A stretch of 64,000 nucleotides of DNA from JAVVWB01 sp036652335. Lineage in GTDB: Bacteria > Synergistota > Synergistia > Synergistales > Synergistaceae. Below are positions 34,149 through 43,026 of the stretch, piece by piece. The stretch spans positions 62,001-126,000 of the forward strand of contig JAVVWB010000002.1 of assembly GCA_036652335.1 (NCBI GenBank), read 5' to 3'. Below the pieces are notes generated by a model. The model was given only the letters and a program-made list of their open reading frames with translations. It had not been told where the DNA came from and ran no database searches. The first letter of the stretch is position 1; each line of letters opens with the position of its first letter. A program made the translations under genes and the position numbers.

Positions 34149-35783
34149 ATGCCAATCACAGAGATACTTGAAAGAAATGCAAAAGAGTTTTGTCAAGACG
34201 TTGCGCTTGTCGAGATTAACCCCGAAGTTAAGGAGTTAAGACGTGTAACGTGGAAAGAGTATGAGCTTATAGAATCAGCACATACAGAGAGTTACCGCAG
34301 AGAAATCACATGGGGTGTTTTTAACGAAAAAGCAAACCGTTGTGCCAATCTTCTTATGAGCAGAGGAATAAAAAAGGGAGATAAGGTTGCTATTCTTATG
34401 ATGAATAGCCTTGAGTGGCTCCCAGTCTACTTTGGTATTCTCAAAACGGGAGCTCTTGCGGTTCCTCTTAACTTTAGATACACATCTGATGAAATTAAGT
34501 ATTGCTTAGATTTAGCAGATGTTGACGCAATATTTTTTGGTCCAGAATTTATTGGGCGTATGGAAGAAGTATATGACAAAATTCCGAGAGTAAAGTTGAT
34601 TTTCTATATTGGTGACTCATGCCCCGGTTTTGCAGAAAATTATATGCATCTCTCTACAAATATTTCAAGTTTTGCACCAAGAGTTATTCTTTCTGATCAG
34701 GACAATGCTGCAATTTACTTTTCTTCTGGTACGACAGGATTTCCAAAAGCTATATTGCATAACCATGAGAGCCTTGTTCACTCTTGCAGAGTTGAGCAGA
34801 GACACCACGGACAAACTAAGGAAGATGTCTTTCTCTGTATCCCACCTCTTTACCACACAGGAGCAAAGATGCATTGGTTTGGTAGTTTGCTCTCAGGTGG
34901 GAAAGCAGTCCTATTAAAAGGTGTTACACCTGAAACAATATTAAAGACTGTTTCAAAAGAAAAATGTACTATAGTGTGGCTATTAGTTCCATGGGCACAA
35001 GATATATTAGATGCAATAGATTCAGGTGAAGTGAAACTAGAAGATTACGAACTCGACCAGTGGAGATTGATGCACATAGGTGCTCAGCCCGTACCACCAA
35101 GCCTTATTTCACGTTGGAAGAGGATATTCCCAAAACATGAATATGATACGAACTACGGTCTTAGTGAATCTATAGGCCCTGGTTGTGTACACTTAGGTGT
35201 AGAAAATATTCATAAGGTCGGAGCAATAGGAGTTCCCGGTTTTGGTTGGGAAGTTAAAATTGTTGATAGCGATGGTCATAAAATAGAAAATGGTGAACCG
35301 GGAGAGCTTGTGGTAAGAGGTAAGGGCGTTATGACTTGTTACTACAAAGATGAAAAAGCAACTAACGAAGTATTGCGTGATGGTTGGCTTTTTACTGGAG
35401 ATATGGCTCGTTGTGACAAAGAGGGCTTTATTTACCTAGTTGACCGTAAAAAAGATGTTATTATCAGTGGTGGAGAGAATATTTACCCTGTACAGATTGA
35501 GGACTTCCTCCGTGCTAATAATGCAATAAAAGATGTAGCCGTAATAGGTGTGCCAGACAGCAGACTTGGCGAAGTTACAGCTGCAATTATAGAGCTTAAA
35601 CCGGGATTTGATTGTACAGAAGAGGAGATAAATACATTCTGTATGGATCTTCCACGTTACAAGAGACCCAAACAAATTATATTTGCTGATGTGCCAAGAA
35701 ACCCAACAGGCAAGATAGAGAAGCCAAAGCTTAGAAAGAGATATTGTGTAGAAAACCTCGTTGAAAGACAAACAGAGGCATAA
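34149..35783 (+). CDS. AMP-forming acyl-CoA synthetase / acid-CoA ligase
   Basis: This enzyme activates a carboxylic acid with ATP and joins it to CoA. The 544 residues form a complete ANL-family ligase: phosphate loop SSGTTGFPKA (192-201), aromatic/acid-site segment IPPLYHTGAKMHW, YGLSES (336-341), LFTGDMAR (415-421), hinge VDRKKDVIISGGENIYP and catalytic Lys522 in NPTGKIEK. The N-terminus carries two successive TW-x-F/Y segments (VTWKEYELIE and ITWGVFNEKA), an insertion I do not see in ordinary members. The ATG has AGGGAGG upstream and lies 40 bases after the T-box terminator; the open frame back to 34035 overlaps the T-box and is rejected. Control by tRNA-Tyr suggests a substrate linked to tyrosine, for example an aryl acid, but that is inference. 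Confidence 0.92.
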   Translation: MPITEILERNAKEFCQDVALVEINPEVKELRRVTWKEYELIESAHTESYRREITWGVFNEKANRCANLLMSRGIKKGDKVAILMMNSLEWLPVYFGILKTGALAVPLNFRYTSDEIKYCLDLADVDAIFFGPEFIGRMEEVYDKIPRVKLIFYIGDSCPGFAENYMHLSTNISSFAPRVILSDQDNAAIYFSSGTTGFPKAILHNHESLVHSCRVEQRHHGQTKEDVFLCIPPLYHTGAKMHWFGSLLSGGKAVLLKGVTPETILKTVSKEKCTIVWLLVPWAQDILDAIDSGEVKLEDYELDQWRLMHIGAQPVPPSLISRWKRIFPKHEYDTNYGLSESIGPGCVHLGVENIHKVGAIGVPGFGWEVKIVDSDGHKIENGEPGELVVRGKGVMTCYYKDEKATNEVLRDGWLFTGDMARCDKEGFIYLVDRKKDVIISGGENIYPVQIEDFLRANNAIKDVAVIGVPDSRLGEVTAAIIELKPGFDCTEEEINTFCMDLPRYKRPKQIIFADVPRNPTGKIEKPKLRKRYCVENLVERQTEA

Positions 35784-35807
35784 AAGCATAAAAAGTGTAA
35801 AACTATA

Positions 35808-35846
35808 AAAATGGACTTCGCTTTTGACGGCGAAGTCCATTTTTTT
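35808..35846 (+). terminator. Terminator of the acyl-CoA ligase gene
   Basis: A 14-bp stem (AAAATGGACTTCGC at 35808-35821, complement 35830-35843) with an 8-base loop and a run of T lies 25 bases past the stop. Confidence 0.93.
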
Positions 35847-35924
35847 GTTTTATAATGATTTTGTTATAGAAAAGAATAGATGGGTCATACTTTGTATAAT
35901 GACTTTTAGTCTTATATTACGATA

Positions 35925-36824
35925 TTATCGGTAGTTCCAAGTAATAGGTTTCACGTTTTCTGTAAGGGGTAATATTTCGTATCCATTTTTTATATAGAAG
36001 TCAATTACTTTAGGTAAAACAATTTCTGCTTTTTTATTGCTGTCATGTAGTAACAATATGATATTGTTTCTATTTTTTGTTGTTGTGCAATAGTTGTAGA
36101 TGTCAGAGGAAGTCGCTGTTTTTATAACAGTGTCATTTCCAGATGCATTCCAGTCGTAATATACAAAACCTCTTCTGGTCATTTCTGCAATGAGTTGCTG
36201 ATATATATTGGCATTGTAATTATTTATACTTCCTCCGGGAAATCTAAATATTTTGGGCTCTATTCCTGTGATGTCTTTTACTTTTACCCAAATAAAGTAG
36301 AAGTCGGCTAAGTAATCTTCTACAGAAGAATATATTTGTCTATATATATGGCAATTTGTATGAAGTCCTATGGTGTGTCCTGCTTTTGCTATTAGTCTAA
36401 GGCGTTCTTTGTTTTCGGGGTTTTTCAATGTGACCCCTGTGACAAAAAACGTGGCTTTGATATTCTTTTCTTTAAGTGTTTTTAGTATAGAATCTGTAAA
36501 AACAGAAGGCCCATCGTCAAAAGTGAGATATAAAGTTTTCCCGTGTCGCTTATCAAAGTGATCGGGATATTTTGAGTACATTTCTTTATAGAGAGATTGA
36601 TACTTTAATTCTACAGATGATGTAAGGACTTTTTGTTTTTCTTCACTATGTTTTTGTAATTCACTTATTTCTTTCTTTGCATTGTAATATTTAGTCGCAA
36701 AGAAAATATTAGAGAATATTGCTAATATTAAAATTATTGCAAGTATAAATAGATAGTGATGTTTAGGGGCTGATGTGTTTGAAATATGATTTGTCTTATC
36801 TTTATTGTCGTTACACAAACGCAA
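35925..36824 (-). CDS. Membrane-anchored polysaccharide deacetylase (NodB domain)
   Basis: This is a carbohydrate esterase family 4 protein that removes acetyl groups from surface polysaccharide or peptidoglycan. The 299 residues have a short cytoplasmic start, one membrane segment (HYLFILAIILILAIFSNIFF), a coiled-coil-like stretch, and the NodB domain with all motifs. These are TFDDGPS, IGLHTNCH, FRFPGGS, YYDWNASG and ILLLHDS. I start it at TTG 36824, five bases after AAAGGAG. It is alone on the minus strand between two terminator-bounded units. Confidence 0.9.
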   Translation of the reverse strand: MRLCNDNKDKTNHISNTSAPKHHYLFILAIILILAIFSNIFFATKYYNAKKEISELQKHSEEKQKVLTSSVELKYQSLYKEMYSKYPDHFDKRHGKTLYLTFDDGPSVFTDSILKTLKEKNIKATFFVTGVTLKNPENKERLRLIAKAGHTIGLHTNCHIYRQIYSSVEDYLADFYFIWVKVKDITGIEPKIFRFPGGSINNYNANIYQQLIAEMTRRGFVYYDWNASGNDTVIKTATSSDIYNYCTTTKNRNNIILLLHDSNKKAEIVLPKVIDFYIKNGYEILPLTENVKPITWNYR

Positions 36825-36913
36825 GACATCTCCTTTCAAACAATGTCAAAACTATCTATTAAAAATGTAATCAAAAAATATAGAACTCGCTACTTATAAA
36901 AATATAGTTAATT

Positions 36914-37552
36914 TTATTCTAGAACTGCCATTACTCTTGCAGACCCACCGTCTTGTTTTACCAAAGAAATAGGTAGTGCTGTCATACAGAATGGCTTTTT
37001 GCCTACTTTATCTAGGTTTGTAAGGTTTTCTAGTATTACCAACTTTGCACCCAGTATTGTTTTATGAATTTCGCAAGTGGTAGAGTCTACTGTATCTACT
37101 GACAGAGCATCAAAGCCGATACCTTTTAAATCCTGTTTTGTTACCCATTTGGCTGCCTCTTCTGACAAAGTAGGGAAGTCTTTCATATATTCTTCTGTGC
37201 CCCACTTATCTGACCAGCCTGTATAAAATAGTAAGAAGTCGGAGAAATTTACGTCTTTTACATGTGCTTTTATATCGGAGAGTTCTATTTTGCGACCAGC
37301 ACAATGTCTTACGTCTATTACTAAACCAAACCCGAAGAAAGTTTCGTTGGGTAGCTCATCCATATATTCACCATCTTTTAACATGTGAGCAGGTGCGTCC
37401 ATGTGTGTGCCTGCGTGAGAACTCATGTTTACTATTGTTGTCCTCCAGCCGTTGTCTTCCATTGTTGCTCCGGATTTTATTGATGGTACTATGTCTCCCG
37501 GAAAGACTGCCATTCCGTCTATCAAAGGATGTCCTAAATCGATTACTTTCAT
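36914..37552 (-). CDS. Cyclase-family metal hydrolase (kynurenine-formamidase-like)
   Basis: This 212-residue cytoplasmic protein belongs to the cyclase/kynurenine formamidase superfamily. The signature SSHAGTHMDAPAHM (HxGTHxDxPxH, metal ligands) lies near residue 45, and the C-terminal SVDTVDSTTCEIHKTILGA carries further active-site residues. Members hydrolyse formamides or cyclic amides such as N-formylkynurenine. No tryptophan-degradation genes are nearby, so the substrate is open. The ATG at 37552 has GGGGG upstream. The gene lies between a DUF2156 gene and the deacetylase, with gaps too wide to show an operon. Confidence 0.87.
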   Translation of the reverse strand: MKVIDLGHPLIDGMAVFPGDIVPSIKSGATMEDNGWRTTIVNMSSHAGTHMDAPAHMLKDGEYMDELPNETFFGFGLVIDVRHCAGRKIELSDIKAHVKDVNFSDFLLFYTGWSDKWGTEEYMKDFPTLSEEAAKWVTKQDLKGIGFDALSVDTVDSTTCEIHKTILGAKLVILENLTNLDKVGKKPFCMTALPISLVKQDGGSARVMAVLE

Positions 37553-37633
37553 ACAAAATACCCCCTGCCTAAAGTTACTGCGTATAAATAAATTATATAT
37601 CAAAAACTTGTATTTATAGAGCGAAAAGAATTT

Positions 37634-38530
37634 TTATAGTGATATTTTTACATAATATTTTTTTAAAAAATCTTTTGGCATATAAGACATCTTTGCATGT
37701 CTCAACCCCTCGTCATCTAAGTCTTCTTCTCTGTTTACTGTGGTGATATTAGGAAATTGTTTCATTACACGAGAGACAAATTCTTTATTTATGATTTGAT
37801 ATGATGCAGGGTAATTTATGTTTGCTTTTTCAAAGTGTACATAGAGGTTGTCTTTATAAATTTCACCTATGGTATATGCAATTATTTTGCCCTCAATAGA
37901 GATAGCACCACCTGCTAGGTTTTGATACTTTCCCCAATGTGTAAGGATTTCGTGTATTGCGTGGTCTTCTTTTAATAGTCCCTCTTCAGAAGCACAGTAA
38001 TTTTTTAAGCACCATTTTTTTTGGAAGTCCAAAATCATTTGCGAAGTCTCTGAGCAAAAAGGTATATATTCATATTCATAAGTTTTTGTAAATTTATTTA
38101 CTTTGTTTCTCTTTGCCATGAGCCTATTGCCCTTTAATGTTGCAAGAGAGTTTGCATCGTAGAGATATTCCCAATAACCTCTACGTTCCTCAAGTGTGAT
38201 TTTATCTTTTAGCTGTTCTTTCCACACCTTTAGCAGATTTTCACATACCATTTCAAACTCTACTTCTTTGCCAAAATTTGTTTCTATTATTTCTTCCCAG
38301 TTATTCTTATTACAATCTCCCAAAGGAGCTAGGTTGTGAGTTTTCATTTCTGTCCCACAAAGCCATATTAGTTCATTTTTTTCATCATGACATATTTTGT
38401 AATCGTAGTCATTTCTCCACGCTATGAGGACAATGGGAGTATAATCCGATGGTTGGTCTTTTGTTATATCCCAATATTTTGTTAAAAGCTCGTAATCTTG
38501 TGGTGTTACATCTCTATATTTGCACTTCAA
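37634..38530 (-). CDS. DUF2156 (phosphatidylglycerol lysyltransferase C-terminal-like) protein
   Basis: The 298 residues belong to DUF2156, a GNAT-like fold found at the end of MprF-type aminoacyltransferases but here without membrane segments. Recognisable pieces are LTKYWDITKDQPSDYTPIVLIAWRN near the start and GGAISIEGKIIAYTIGEIY and VHFEKANINYPASYQIINKEF in the second half. The close of the protein, VNREEDLDDEGLRHAKMSY, is typical of the family. It is probably a cytoplasmic acyl- or aminoacyl-transferase of unknown target. The start TTG lies eight bases after GGGGG. Confidence 0.8.
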   Translation of the reverse strand: MKCKYRDVTPQDYELLTKYWDITKDQPSDYTPIVLIAWRNDYDYKICHDEKNELIWLCGTEMKTHNLAPLGDCNKNNWEEIIETNFGKEVEFEMVCENLLKVWKEQLKDKITLEERRGYWEYLYDANSLATLKGNRLMAKRNKVNKFTKTYEYEYIPFCSETSQMILDFQKKWCLKNYCASEEGLLKEDHAIHEILTHWGKYQNLAGGAISIEGKIIAYTIGEIYKDNLYVHFEKANINYPASYQIINKEFVSRVMKQFPNITTVNREEDLDDEGLRHAKMSYMPKDFLKKYYVKISL

Positions 38531-38680
38531 AATTATTCCCCCGTTTGTATTTTAATATTATACATATATAATTAGAAAAGAACATCTATCTATATGAAAA
38601 GTTAATGAAATTTGGTAAAATAAAATGATGTAATAAGTGAATAATTTAAAATTTCTGTGTATATATAGAGGAGAACTAAA

Positions 38681-39928
38681 ATGGAAGAAATTAAGAATAA
38701 GAAAGATCATCTCTGCCCTGAATTTGTAGAAGAAGAACATGTAGGAGTTACAGAAGAAGAGACAATATGTGCTAAGAGGAAGCGTTCACCACGTCCTCCT
38801 GTGCCTAAGTTTATCTTTTATCTCCTTGCTCTTGTTGTGGTTGTAGCTTTTACAGGGGGAAGTTTCTGGTATTACCATGAAAATGTTTTGCCAGAAAAAT
38901 ATTTCCGAAAAGCAGATGTAAGTTTTAATAGAGATAATCATGAAGAAGCTTTGAAGTACTATTTAAAGGTTCTAAAGATACGTCCGGAAAGAAAGGATGT
39001 CCTTTATAAAATTGCTTTCTGTTACGAGAAAGAGGGCAAAGTAAATGAAGCCATTTCTTATTATAATGAGCATTTGAAAACAGCAAAAAAAGATACAAAG
39101 GCTCTTATTCGTCTTGGTTGGCTCTATATGAATAATGGTAGATATGTTGAGGCTCTAAAAGCCTTTGAGGAAGCCACAAACAAAGATAAAAAGAGTACAG
39201 AGTTTTGGCATTTGATGAGTGAAGCAGCTGAGAAAGCCAATGATAGAGATAAACTTACTAAGGCATTGGAGAATTCTGTTAAATATGCAAAGGATAATGA
39301 TAGTGCCATTGCATATGCCAAAAAGTTGATGAACATAGGAGTATATGATAAAGCCCTTTTTGCTTATGAAACTATTATAAAAAATTACCCAGAAGATATG
39401 AGAGCTGTTCATGGAGCAAAGTCAGCTAAGATCATGATGGGGTGTCCTGTAAATGACAAACTCGTTATAATACCCGGTGCTTCTATCGGAGATGTTAAAA
39501 TTGGGTTAAAAAAGCAAGAGTTGATTAAGGTTGTTGGTAGACCTACATCAAAGAGATTTGAGAAAGATAATTCTAATAAAGTAGCAGAGATATGGATTTA
39601 TAAGAATAAAGATTTTGCTGGCAAGGGGCTAAGAGTCTTCTTTGCAAACAATAAGGTTTCGGAGATAGAGACTTCTTCCTGCGAGTATAAAACTGAGAGA
39701 GGACTTGGGCTTTCGAATTTTTTGCTAGAGAAGAATGCAAACAATATCAGCTCAACAGACAAATTAAATGATGTTACTTCTCTTTATAGCACAGATGGTG
39801 GAGGACTTACCTTTTATGTTTCTCATTTAGATGAGACAGGACATGACGCAAAGTATAAGAAACTGCGTGTTCATGCAAAAGATAAAAAGTCAATTTTGTT
39901 TGATATGATTAGAAAAATTAACGATTAA
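38681..39928 (+). CDS. TPR-repeat protein with N-terminal membrane anchor
   Basis: The 415 residues have an acidic cytoplasmic start and one membrane segment (KFIFYLLALVVVVAFTGG, near 43-62). Four or five tetratricopeptide repeats follow between 75 and 250 (for example HEEALKYYLKVLKIRPE and VNEAISYYNEHLK). The C-terminal part (260-415) has GASIGDVKIGLKKQELIKVV followed by GRPTSKRFE, which looks like the SmpA/BamE-type or Geobacter-type small domain but is not a certain match. TPR plus anchor suggests a scaffold for periplasmic assembly. The ATG has GAGGAGA upstream. Confidence 0.8.
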   Translation: MEEIKNKKDHLCPEFVEEEHVGVTEEETICAKRKRSPRPPVPKFIFYLLALVVVVAFTGGSFWYYHENVLPEKYFRKADVSFNRDNHEEALKYYLKVLKIRPERKDVLYKIAFCYEKEGKVNEAISYYNEHLKTAKKDTKALIRLGWLYMNNGRYVEALKAFEEATNKDKKSTEFWHLMSEAAEKANDRDKLTKALENSVKYAKDNDSAIAYAKKLMNIGVYDKALFAYETIIKNYPEDMRAVHGAKSAKIMMGCPVNDKLVIIPGASIGDVKIGLKKQELIKVVGRPTSKRFEKDNSNKVAEIWIYKNKDFAGKGLRVFFANNKVSEIETSSCEYKTERGLGLSNFLLEKNANNISSTDKLNDVTSLYSTDGGGLTFYVSHLDETGHDAKYKKLRVHAKDKKSILFDMIRKIND

Positions 39929-39941
39929 ATATAACAATATT

Positions 39942-39977
39942 AAAGTGGCGGTGAATTTATATTCACCGCCACTTTTG
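39942..39977 (+). terminator. Bidirectional terminator between the TPR gene and metH
   Basis: A perfect 15-bp stem (AAAGTGGCGGTGAAT at 39942-39956, complement 39961-39975) with a 4-base loop sits between the convergent stops at 39928 and 40008. A-rich and T-rich flanks let it work in both directions. Confidence 0.9.
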
Positions 39978-40007
39978 TGTATTTATACCTTTATATTTTT
40001 ATCTTTG

Positions 40008-42371
40008 CTAAATTTTGTTAGCTGTTCTTACTCCGTCCATAGCATCCTTGACGTAGTAGTCTGCTTTAACATATTCTGTAAGTTCTGGTGTTAGCACCGC
40101 ACCGCCTACCATGATTTTTACGTCAGGGCACTCTTGATGTAAAAGGGCAACAGTTTCCTTCATTGATTCTACTGTCGTGGTCATAAGTGCAGAGAGACCT
40201 ACAAGCTTAATGTCATTTTGTATTACGCTTTTTACAATTTTTTCAGGAGGTACGTCTCGTCCTAAGTCTATCACACTAAAGTTATAATTTTCCATAATTA
40301 CTTTGACTATGTTTTTGCCGATGTCGTGTATGTCTCCTTGTACTGTTGCAAGGAGGACTTTTGTACCCTTTTCTTTGTCGTCCTTTTCATTTTTTGCTAT
40401 ATGTTGTTTTAGTATTTCAAAAGCTTCTTTTGCTGCCTCTGCTGATTTTATAAGCTGAGGTAGGAATGTTATGCCTTTTTCGTACTTTTGTCCTACATTA
40501 TCAAGTGTAGGAATGATTATTTCTTCTATTATTGTTAAAGCTTCTTTTTTTTCTAACAATTCTCTTGTTGTATTGTGTGCTTCTTGTCTTAATCCATTTT
40601 CTATAGCAGTGGCAAGATCTTCGTTATTATTTTGCTTCTCTGATATTTTAGGAGTTTCTGTGTTTGCAAATTTGTTTATGTAGTTCTCTGAATTTGCGTC
40701 TAGTGAAGCAAGGAGACGATAGGCAGAAATTGTCTCTGTCATTCCGCTGTCTCCCGGGTTCATTATAGGAGCGTCAAGCCCATTTGTAAGTGCCATGGCA
40801 AGCATTGTCCTGTTTATAATAGGGCGTGCTGGCAGTCCAAATGAGACATTACTTACGCCTAGGACTGTGCGAACACCAAGTTTTTCTTTGACTGCTTTGA
40901 CTGCTTTTAGAGTTTCAATTGCCTGTTTTTGCTGTGCTGAAGCAGTCATTACAAGGCAGTCTATGAGGACGTCTGTCCTAGGTATGCCGAGTTCCTCTGC
41001 ACTTGTTACGATTTTCTCTGCTATAGCAAGGCGTTCCTCTGCTGTATCCGGAATTCCGTTGTCGTCTAATGTTAGCCCCAATACTGCACAGCCATATTTT
41101 TTTGCTATTGGCAAAATTGTTTTTAGTGAGCTTTCTTTGCCGTTTACCGAGTTTAAAAGTGGCTTGCCGTTGTATATTCTTGCTGATTTTTCTAAAGCTT
41201 CTAGGTTAGAAGAGTCAAGTTGCAGTGGTAGATATGTTATGGCTTGTAACTCTTTTACAACTTTTGCCAAGAACTCAGGTTCATCTATGTCAGGAAGTCC
41301 CATGTTTACATCAAGAATTGAAGCCCCTTGTTCTTGTTGCTTTAGTGCCTCTTTTAGTATATAGTCCATATTTTCTTCTCTTATTGCACTTTGGAGTGTT
41401 TTTTTGCCTGTTGGGTTCAAACGCTCTCCTATTATTGCGATGTCACCGTCTAGTGTTACTTGTCTCGATGGTGAGCATAGAGATGTTTTTTTTGCATTTT
41501 TCCTAGGTGAGTAAGTTAGTGTTTCACATGATTGCTTTACAAGTTTTATGTATGTCGGATTAGTACCGCAGCATCCTCCAACATATTTGACTCCGTCTTT
41601 TGCAAATTTGTTTATGTATAGAGCAAATTCTTCTGGTGTTATGTCATATTCTGTTTTCCCTTCTCTTAGTGAGGGAAGCCCAGCGTTTGGCTGTACTATT
41701 ACAGGGATTGTTGATATTTTTAATATTCGTTCTACGATTGGTGCAAGTTGTTTAGGTCCAAGTGAACAATTTATTCCAAGTGCGTCCACACCCAAACTTT
41801 CTAATGTTATTACCATTGATTCTACAGTGGTACCAAAGAATGTTACTCCGTTTTCTTCAAAGCTCATTGTGGCAAATATTGGTAAGTTTGAGTTTTCTTT
41901 TGCAGCTATTATTCCGGCTTTTAGTTCATATAGGTCTGTAAATGTCTCAAATAGTATTAAGTCTGCTCCCGCTTTTGTGCCAGCTTTTACTATTTCTGCA
42001 AAGACTTCTACTGCTTCTTCAAATTCTGTGTCTCCAGTCGGAGCAAGCACTTTACCGCAAGGACCTATGTCTAGTGCTACATATTTATCTTTTCTGTCTT
42101 TTGTGGCATTTTTGGCTATTTTTATAGCAGAAGAGACGAGTTCTTCCGTGGTGTGTCCTGCCTTTTCTGCTTTGTATCTGTTTGCTCCAAATGTGTTTGC
42201 TAATATGATGTCAGCACCTGAGTTAAGATATTCCTCATGAATGGATTTTATCGTTTCTGGGTGAGATATATTGAGCATTTCGGGAATGTCGCCAAGCTTT
42301 AACCCTTTGGCTTGTAGCATTGTTCCCATTGCACCGTCAAAGATTATAATATCGTTTTTAGTGAACACCAC
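40008..42371 (-). CDS. metH: Cobalamin-dependent methionine synthase, short form
   Basis: This enzyme moves the methyl group of 5-methyl-THF to homocysteine through methylcobalamin. The 787 residues contain the homocysteine domain (DGAMGT at 13-18; zinc Cys202, Cys267 and Cys268), the pterin domain (IGERLNPTGKK near 314 to about 590), the helical cap (about 600-665) and the cobalamin-binding domain with the lower ligand His682 in GDIHDIGKN. The SAM-binding reactivation domain of the long E. coli enzyme is missing. The upstream gene supplies a protein with that fold instead, overlapping by 14 bases. The start GTG follows GAGGAGAG. Confidence 0.95.
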   Translation of the reverse strand: MVFTKNDIIIFDGAMGTMLQAKGLKLGDIPEMLNISHPETIKSIHEEYLNSGADIILANTFGANRYKAEKAGHTTEELVSSAIKIAKNATKDRKDKYVALDIGPCGKVLAPTGDTEFEEAVEVFAEIVKAGTKAGADLILFETFTDLYELKAGIIAAKENSNLPIFATMSFEENGVTFFGTTVESMVITLESLGVDALGINCSLGPKQLAPIVERILKISTIPVIVQPNAGLPSLREGKTEYDITPEEFALYINKFAKDGVKYVGGCCGTNPTYIKLVKQSCETLTYSPRKNAKKTSLCSPSRQVTLDGDIAIIGERLNPTGKKTLQSAIREENMDYILKEALKQQEQGASILDVNMGLPDIDEPEFLAKVVKELQAITYLPLQLDSSNLEALEKSARIYNGKPLLNSVNGKESSLKTILPIAKKYGCAVLGLTLDDNGIPDTAEERLAIAEKIVTSAEELGIPRTDVLIDCLVMTASAQQKQAIETLKAVKAVKEKLGVRTVLGVSNVSFGLPARPIINRTMLAMALTNGLDAPIMNPGDSGMTETISAYRLLASLDANSENYINKFANTETPKISEKQNNNEDLATAIENGLRQEAHNTTRELLEKKEALTIIEEIIIPTLDNVGQKYEKGITFLPQLIKSAEAAKEAFEILKQHIAKNEKDDKEKGTKVLLATVQGDIHDIGKNIVKVIMENYNFSVIDLGRDVPPEKIVKSVIQNDIKLVGLSALMTTTVESMKETVALLHQECPDVKIMVGGAVLTPELTEYVKADYYVKDAMDGVRTANKI

Positions 42372-43026
42372 ATATCTCTCCTCTTTTTTTGTAAATGCAA
42401 TTTTCTGATATAGAGCAAATGTCGCAACTTTTTTGTCTTTTTTCTTTTCTGTCTGATATGCCGATTATTGCTGTTACTGATTTTACTGGCAATAGCATCA
42501 TAGATTTTGTTAGTGATATGCCTGCACGTTTATTTGCTTGTAAGAAGTCGATTATTATTTCTGATACGGCAAGTGGTACGTCTCCATATCCCGGACTAAA
42601 TCTCATTGTCATATATTCGTTTTTATTTAGGGTTCGCGCAATTCTTGCTTCTTCACAGTCACATAAAGAGTCTGCCATAGCAGAGGCTATTGCGTCTGTT
42701 ATGACTGCTTCTGCCATGTCATTAAGCTGTAATTTTGTGATGTATTTGTCTGTATCATAACCCAATGTGGTTACCATGATAATGCAAGTTTTGCAGTGTG
42801 ATAGTAATTTTGATAAGTCTTTGCTTGCGAATTTATGCCCACTTAAAGAAATAACATCATCGCTAAGAGAAATTTCTACTCTTTTCGATAATGTTTGAGG
42901 TTTTATTATTTGTTTTAGCTTTTTTTCTGCCTCTTCTATTTTAGAGAGAAGTTCTTTATCTTGGTTTGATGTAATGTGTAGGAGACGAAGTGTCTCTTTT
43001 AGAACAAAGTCGTTATTTTTCTCCAC
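42358..43026 (-). CDS. Stand-alone methionine synthase activation-domain protein
   Basis: This 222-residue protein corresponds to the fourth, SAM-binding reactivation domain of MetH made as a separate chain. The motif MRFSPGYGDVPLAVSEIIID near residue 140 corresponds to the RxxxGYP-type SAM site. A second landmark is the TLGYDTDKYITKLQLNDMAEAVITDAIAS stretch. The extra C-terminal tail has four cysteines (CDICSISENCIYKKRGEIC), suggesting metal or cluster binding. It overlaps metF by 14 bases at its start and metH by 14 bases at its end. The expected role is reductive methylation of oxidised cob(II)alamin in MetH. The GTG start has GAGG eight bases upstream. Confidence 0.87.
   Translation of the reverse strand: MEKNNDFVLKETLRLLHITSNQDKELLSKIEEAEKKLKQIIKPQTLSKRVEISLSDDVISLSGHKFASKDLSKLLSHCKTCIIMVTTLGYDTDKYITKLQLNDMAEAVITDAIASAMADSLCDCEEARIARTLNKNEYMTMRFSPGYGDVPLAVSEIIIDFLQANKRAGISLTKSMMLLPVKSVTAIIGISDRKEKRQKSCDICSISENCIYKKRGEICGVH

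Noticed and set aside
41548..42240. 230-codon antisense ORF inside metH
   Set aside because: metH has all its catalytic motifs in the sense frame. The antisense ORF has no start signal or recognisable domain.
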